The notes beneath the pieces were generated by a model. The model made no database searches and was not told where the DNA came from. It saw only the letters and a list, made by a program, of their open reading frames with translations. A DNA stretch of 6,752 nt, from NCBI GenBank assembly GCA_004296815.1, contig SCVT01000446.1, positions 1 to 6,752 of the forward strand, read 5' to 3'. Positions 5,530 through 6,752 of this stretch are shown here, in pieces (within the stretch, counting starts at the first letter, position 1; every line of letters begins with the position of its first letter). The position numbers and the translations under genes were made by a program. Source of the DNA: Reyranella sp. Its GTDB lineage: Bacteria > Pseudomonadota > Alphaproteobacteria > Reyranellales > Reyranellaceae.

Positions 5530-6752
5530 ACGCGCCGACGTCATCGGCGTTCGCACCGCTCGCCAACCGGTCGTTCCGGGCGATGTGGATCGCCAACCTG
5601 ATGTCGAACATCGGCGGCTGGATGGCGACCACGGGTGCCGCCTGGGAGATGACCAGCCTCACCCAGGAGCCGATCTTCGTGGCCCTGCTGGCGGCCGCCG
5701 GCACGCTGCCGATGTTCCTGTTCTGCTTCTTCGCCGGCATCCTGGCCGACCGCTTCGACCGCCGCCGCTACATCATCGTCTGCCAGTTCTGGATGATCGC
5801 CGTGGCCACGACGCTGGCGGTGCTGGCCTTCCTGGGCAGGCTCGACCACTGGAGCCTATTGGCGCTCTCCTTCTGCATGGGGCTGGGCAACGCCATGAAC
5901 GCCCCGGCCTGGCATGCCGTGGTGCCGGAGATCGTCACGGGCCCGCAGCTCCGGCCGGCCATCGCGCTGAACAGTGCGGGCTTCAACCTCGCCCGCACCA
6001 TCGGCCCGGTCATCGGCCAGCTGCTGCTCAGCTTGGTGGGCGTGTTCCTGCTGTTCGCCATCAATGCGCTCACCTACGTGGGCGTGGTCTTCGCCATGCG
6101 CGCCTGGAAGCGCCCTGCGGAGGCCCGCGCCTCCCAGCGCCGCGAGGGCTTCGCCGAGGCCGCCCGGGCGGGCATCGCCTTCGTCCGCGGCTCGGCCGAG
6201 CTCCGGGCGATCTTCGCCCGCGGTCTCTGTTTCTTCGTCCCGGCCATCGCCATGGGCACGCTCCTGCCGGTGATCGGGCGCTTCGAGCTGGGCCTCGACG
6301 AGTTCGACTTCGGCATCCTCTACGGCGTGTTCGGCGTCGGCGCGGTGGCGGCAGCTTTCTCGATGCCGACCGTCAACCGCCTGCTGGGCGCCGACCGCGC
6401 CAACATCTGGGCCATGGGCATATCGGCCGCGACCACGATGGTGGCGGCGCTGGCGATGACGCCGCTGGTGGTGGGCGCCGTGGTCGCCATCAACGGCGCC
6501 TGCTGGATCACCGTCATCGCCAACAACGGCGCCTCGGTTCAGATGATCCTGCCCAACTACATGCGGGCTCGTGGCATGGCGGTCCACCAGATGGTGTTTT
6601 TCGGCGCCATGGTGGCGGGCTCGCTTCTGTGGGGGAAGGTCGCCAATTTCTTCGACGTGCGCACCGCGCTCGTCGCCTCGGCCGTCGCGTTGGTGCCGCT
6701 CACCGTGCTCGCGGCGTCGATCAAGCTCCCGGGCTCGCCGCTGCCAAGAGTC
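5526..6752 (+). CDS. MFS transporter (EntS-like / MFS_3 group), 3' end cut by window
   Basis: The frame opens at GTG 5526, which overlaps the preceding TGA (GTGA), and stays open to the right edge: 409 codons with no stop. The product is strongly hydrophobic, with helices at roughly 19-42, 49-73, 83-103, 109-130, 150-190, 232-252, 262-284, 295-331 and 353-399. Family marks are the loop 2-3 motif GILADRFDRRR (71-81), NAPAWHAVVPEIV (125-137) and NSAGFNLARTIGP (149-161). These are typical of the MFS group that includes enterobactin exporter EntS and many uncharacterised permeases; it should sit in the inner membrane. An in-frame ATG at 5583 would start inside the first helix region and drop the N-terminal ANRSFRAM stretch common in this family, so GTG 5526 is preferred. 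The overlap implies translational coupling to the bcerS-like gene. The substrate is unknown; a link to sphingolipid export is only contextual, and it may simply be the operon's last, unrelated gene. Confidence 0.85.
   Translation, partial: MNAPTSSAFAPLANRSFRAMWIANLMSNIGGWMATTGAAWEMTSLTQEPIFVALLAAAGTLPMFLFCFFAGILADRFDRRRYIIVCQFWMIAVATTLAVLAFLGRLDHWSLLALSFCMGLGNAMNAPAWHAVVPEIVTGPQLRPAIALNSAGFNLARTIGPVIGQLLLSLVGVFLLFAINALTYVGVVFAMRAWKRPAEARASQRREGFAEAARAGIAFVRGSAELRAIFARGLCFFVPAIAMGTLLPVIGRFELGLDEFDFGILYGVFGVGAVAAAFSMPTVNRLLGADRANIWAMGISAATTMVAALAMTPLVVGAVVAINGACWITVIANNGASVQMILPNYMRARGMAVHQMVFFGAMVAGSLLWGKVANFFDVRTALVASAVALVPLTVLAASIKLPGSPLPRV

Noticed and set aside
4297..5556. 419-codon minus-strand open frame opposite the bcerS-like gene
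   Set aside because: The translation is low-complexity and rich in H, R, V, D and G, with no recognisable motif. It is the mirror of a GC-rich coding gene with strong family signatures on the + strand.
5856..6587. 243-codon minus-strand open frame opposite the MFS transporter
   Set aside because: The product is histidine-, arginine- and glutamate-rich with no motif. The + strand frame is open over the same span and encodes clear membrane helices.

Overview
The window is a GC-rich, densely packed stretch with every recognisable gene on the + strand. It looks chromosomal and comes from a Gram-negative bacterium, most likely an alphaproteobacterium, judging by GC-rich third codon positions, gene families and gene order. 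I cannot name the genus. No RNA gene, insertion sequence or CRISPR array is visible.

The content reads as a bacterial ceramide/sphingolipid biosynthesis locus. From left to right it holds: the 3' part of a fatty acyl-AMP ligase (acyl-ACP synthetase type, 2-865); an extended short-chain dehydrogenase resembling ceramide reductase CerR (875-1801); a 93-bp AT-richer gap with two overlapping inverted repeats (1802-1894); a dedicated acyl carrier protein (1895-2215); serine palmitoyltransferase (2218-3444); a calcineurin-like metallophosphoesterase (3456-4376); a double-GNAT N-acyltransferase resembling bacterial ceramide synthase bCerS (4381-5529); and the 5' part of a major facilitator superfamily (MFS) transporter that runs off the right edge (5526-6752).

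Proposed pathway, by analogy with Caulobacter: the acyl-AMP ligase charges the ACP with a fatty acid. Spt condenses the acyl-ACP with serine to give 3-ketosphinganine. The bCerS-like enzyme N-acylates it, and the CerR-like enzyme reduces the keto group. The metallophosphoesterase and the MFS transporter are not part of this established core, so they are the best candidates for new steps such as head-group phosphate removal or lipid/substrate transport.

The only sizeable gap, before the ACP gene, probably carries the promoter or operator of an acp-spt-mpe-bcerS-mfs operon. Downstream of it, genes are 2, 11, 4 and -4 bp apart. A strong hairpin (4326-4361) sits at the end of the phosphoesterase gene, just ahead of bcerS. 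All long minus-strand and off-frame open frames look like GC-driven shadows.
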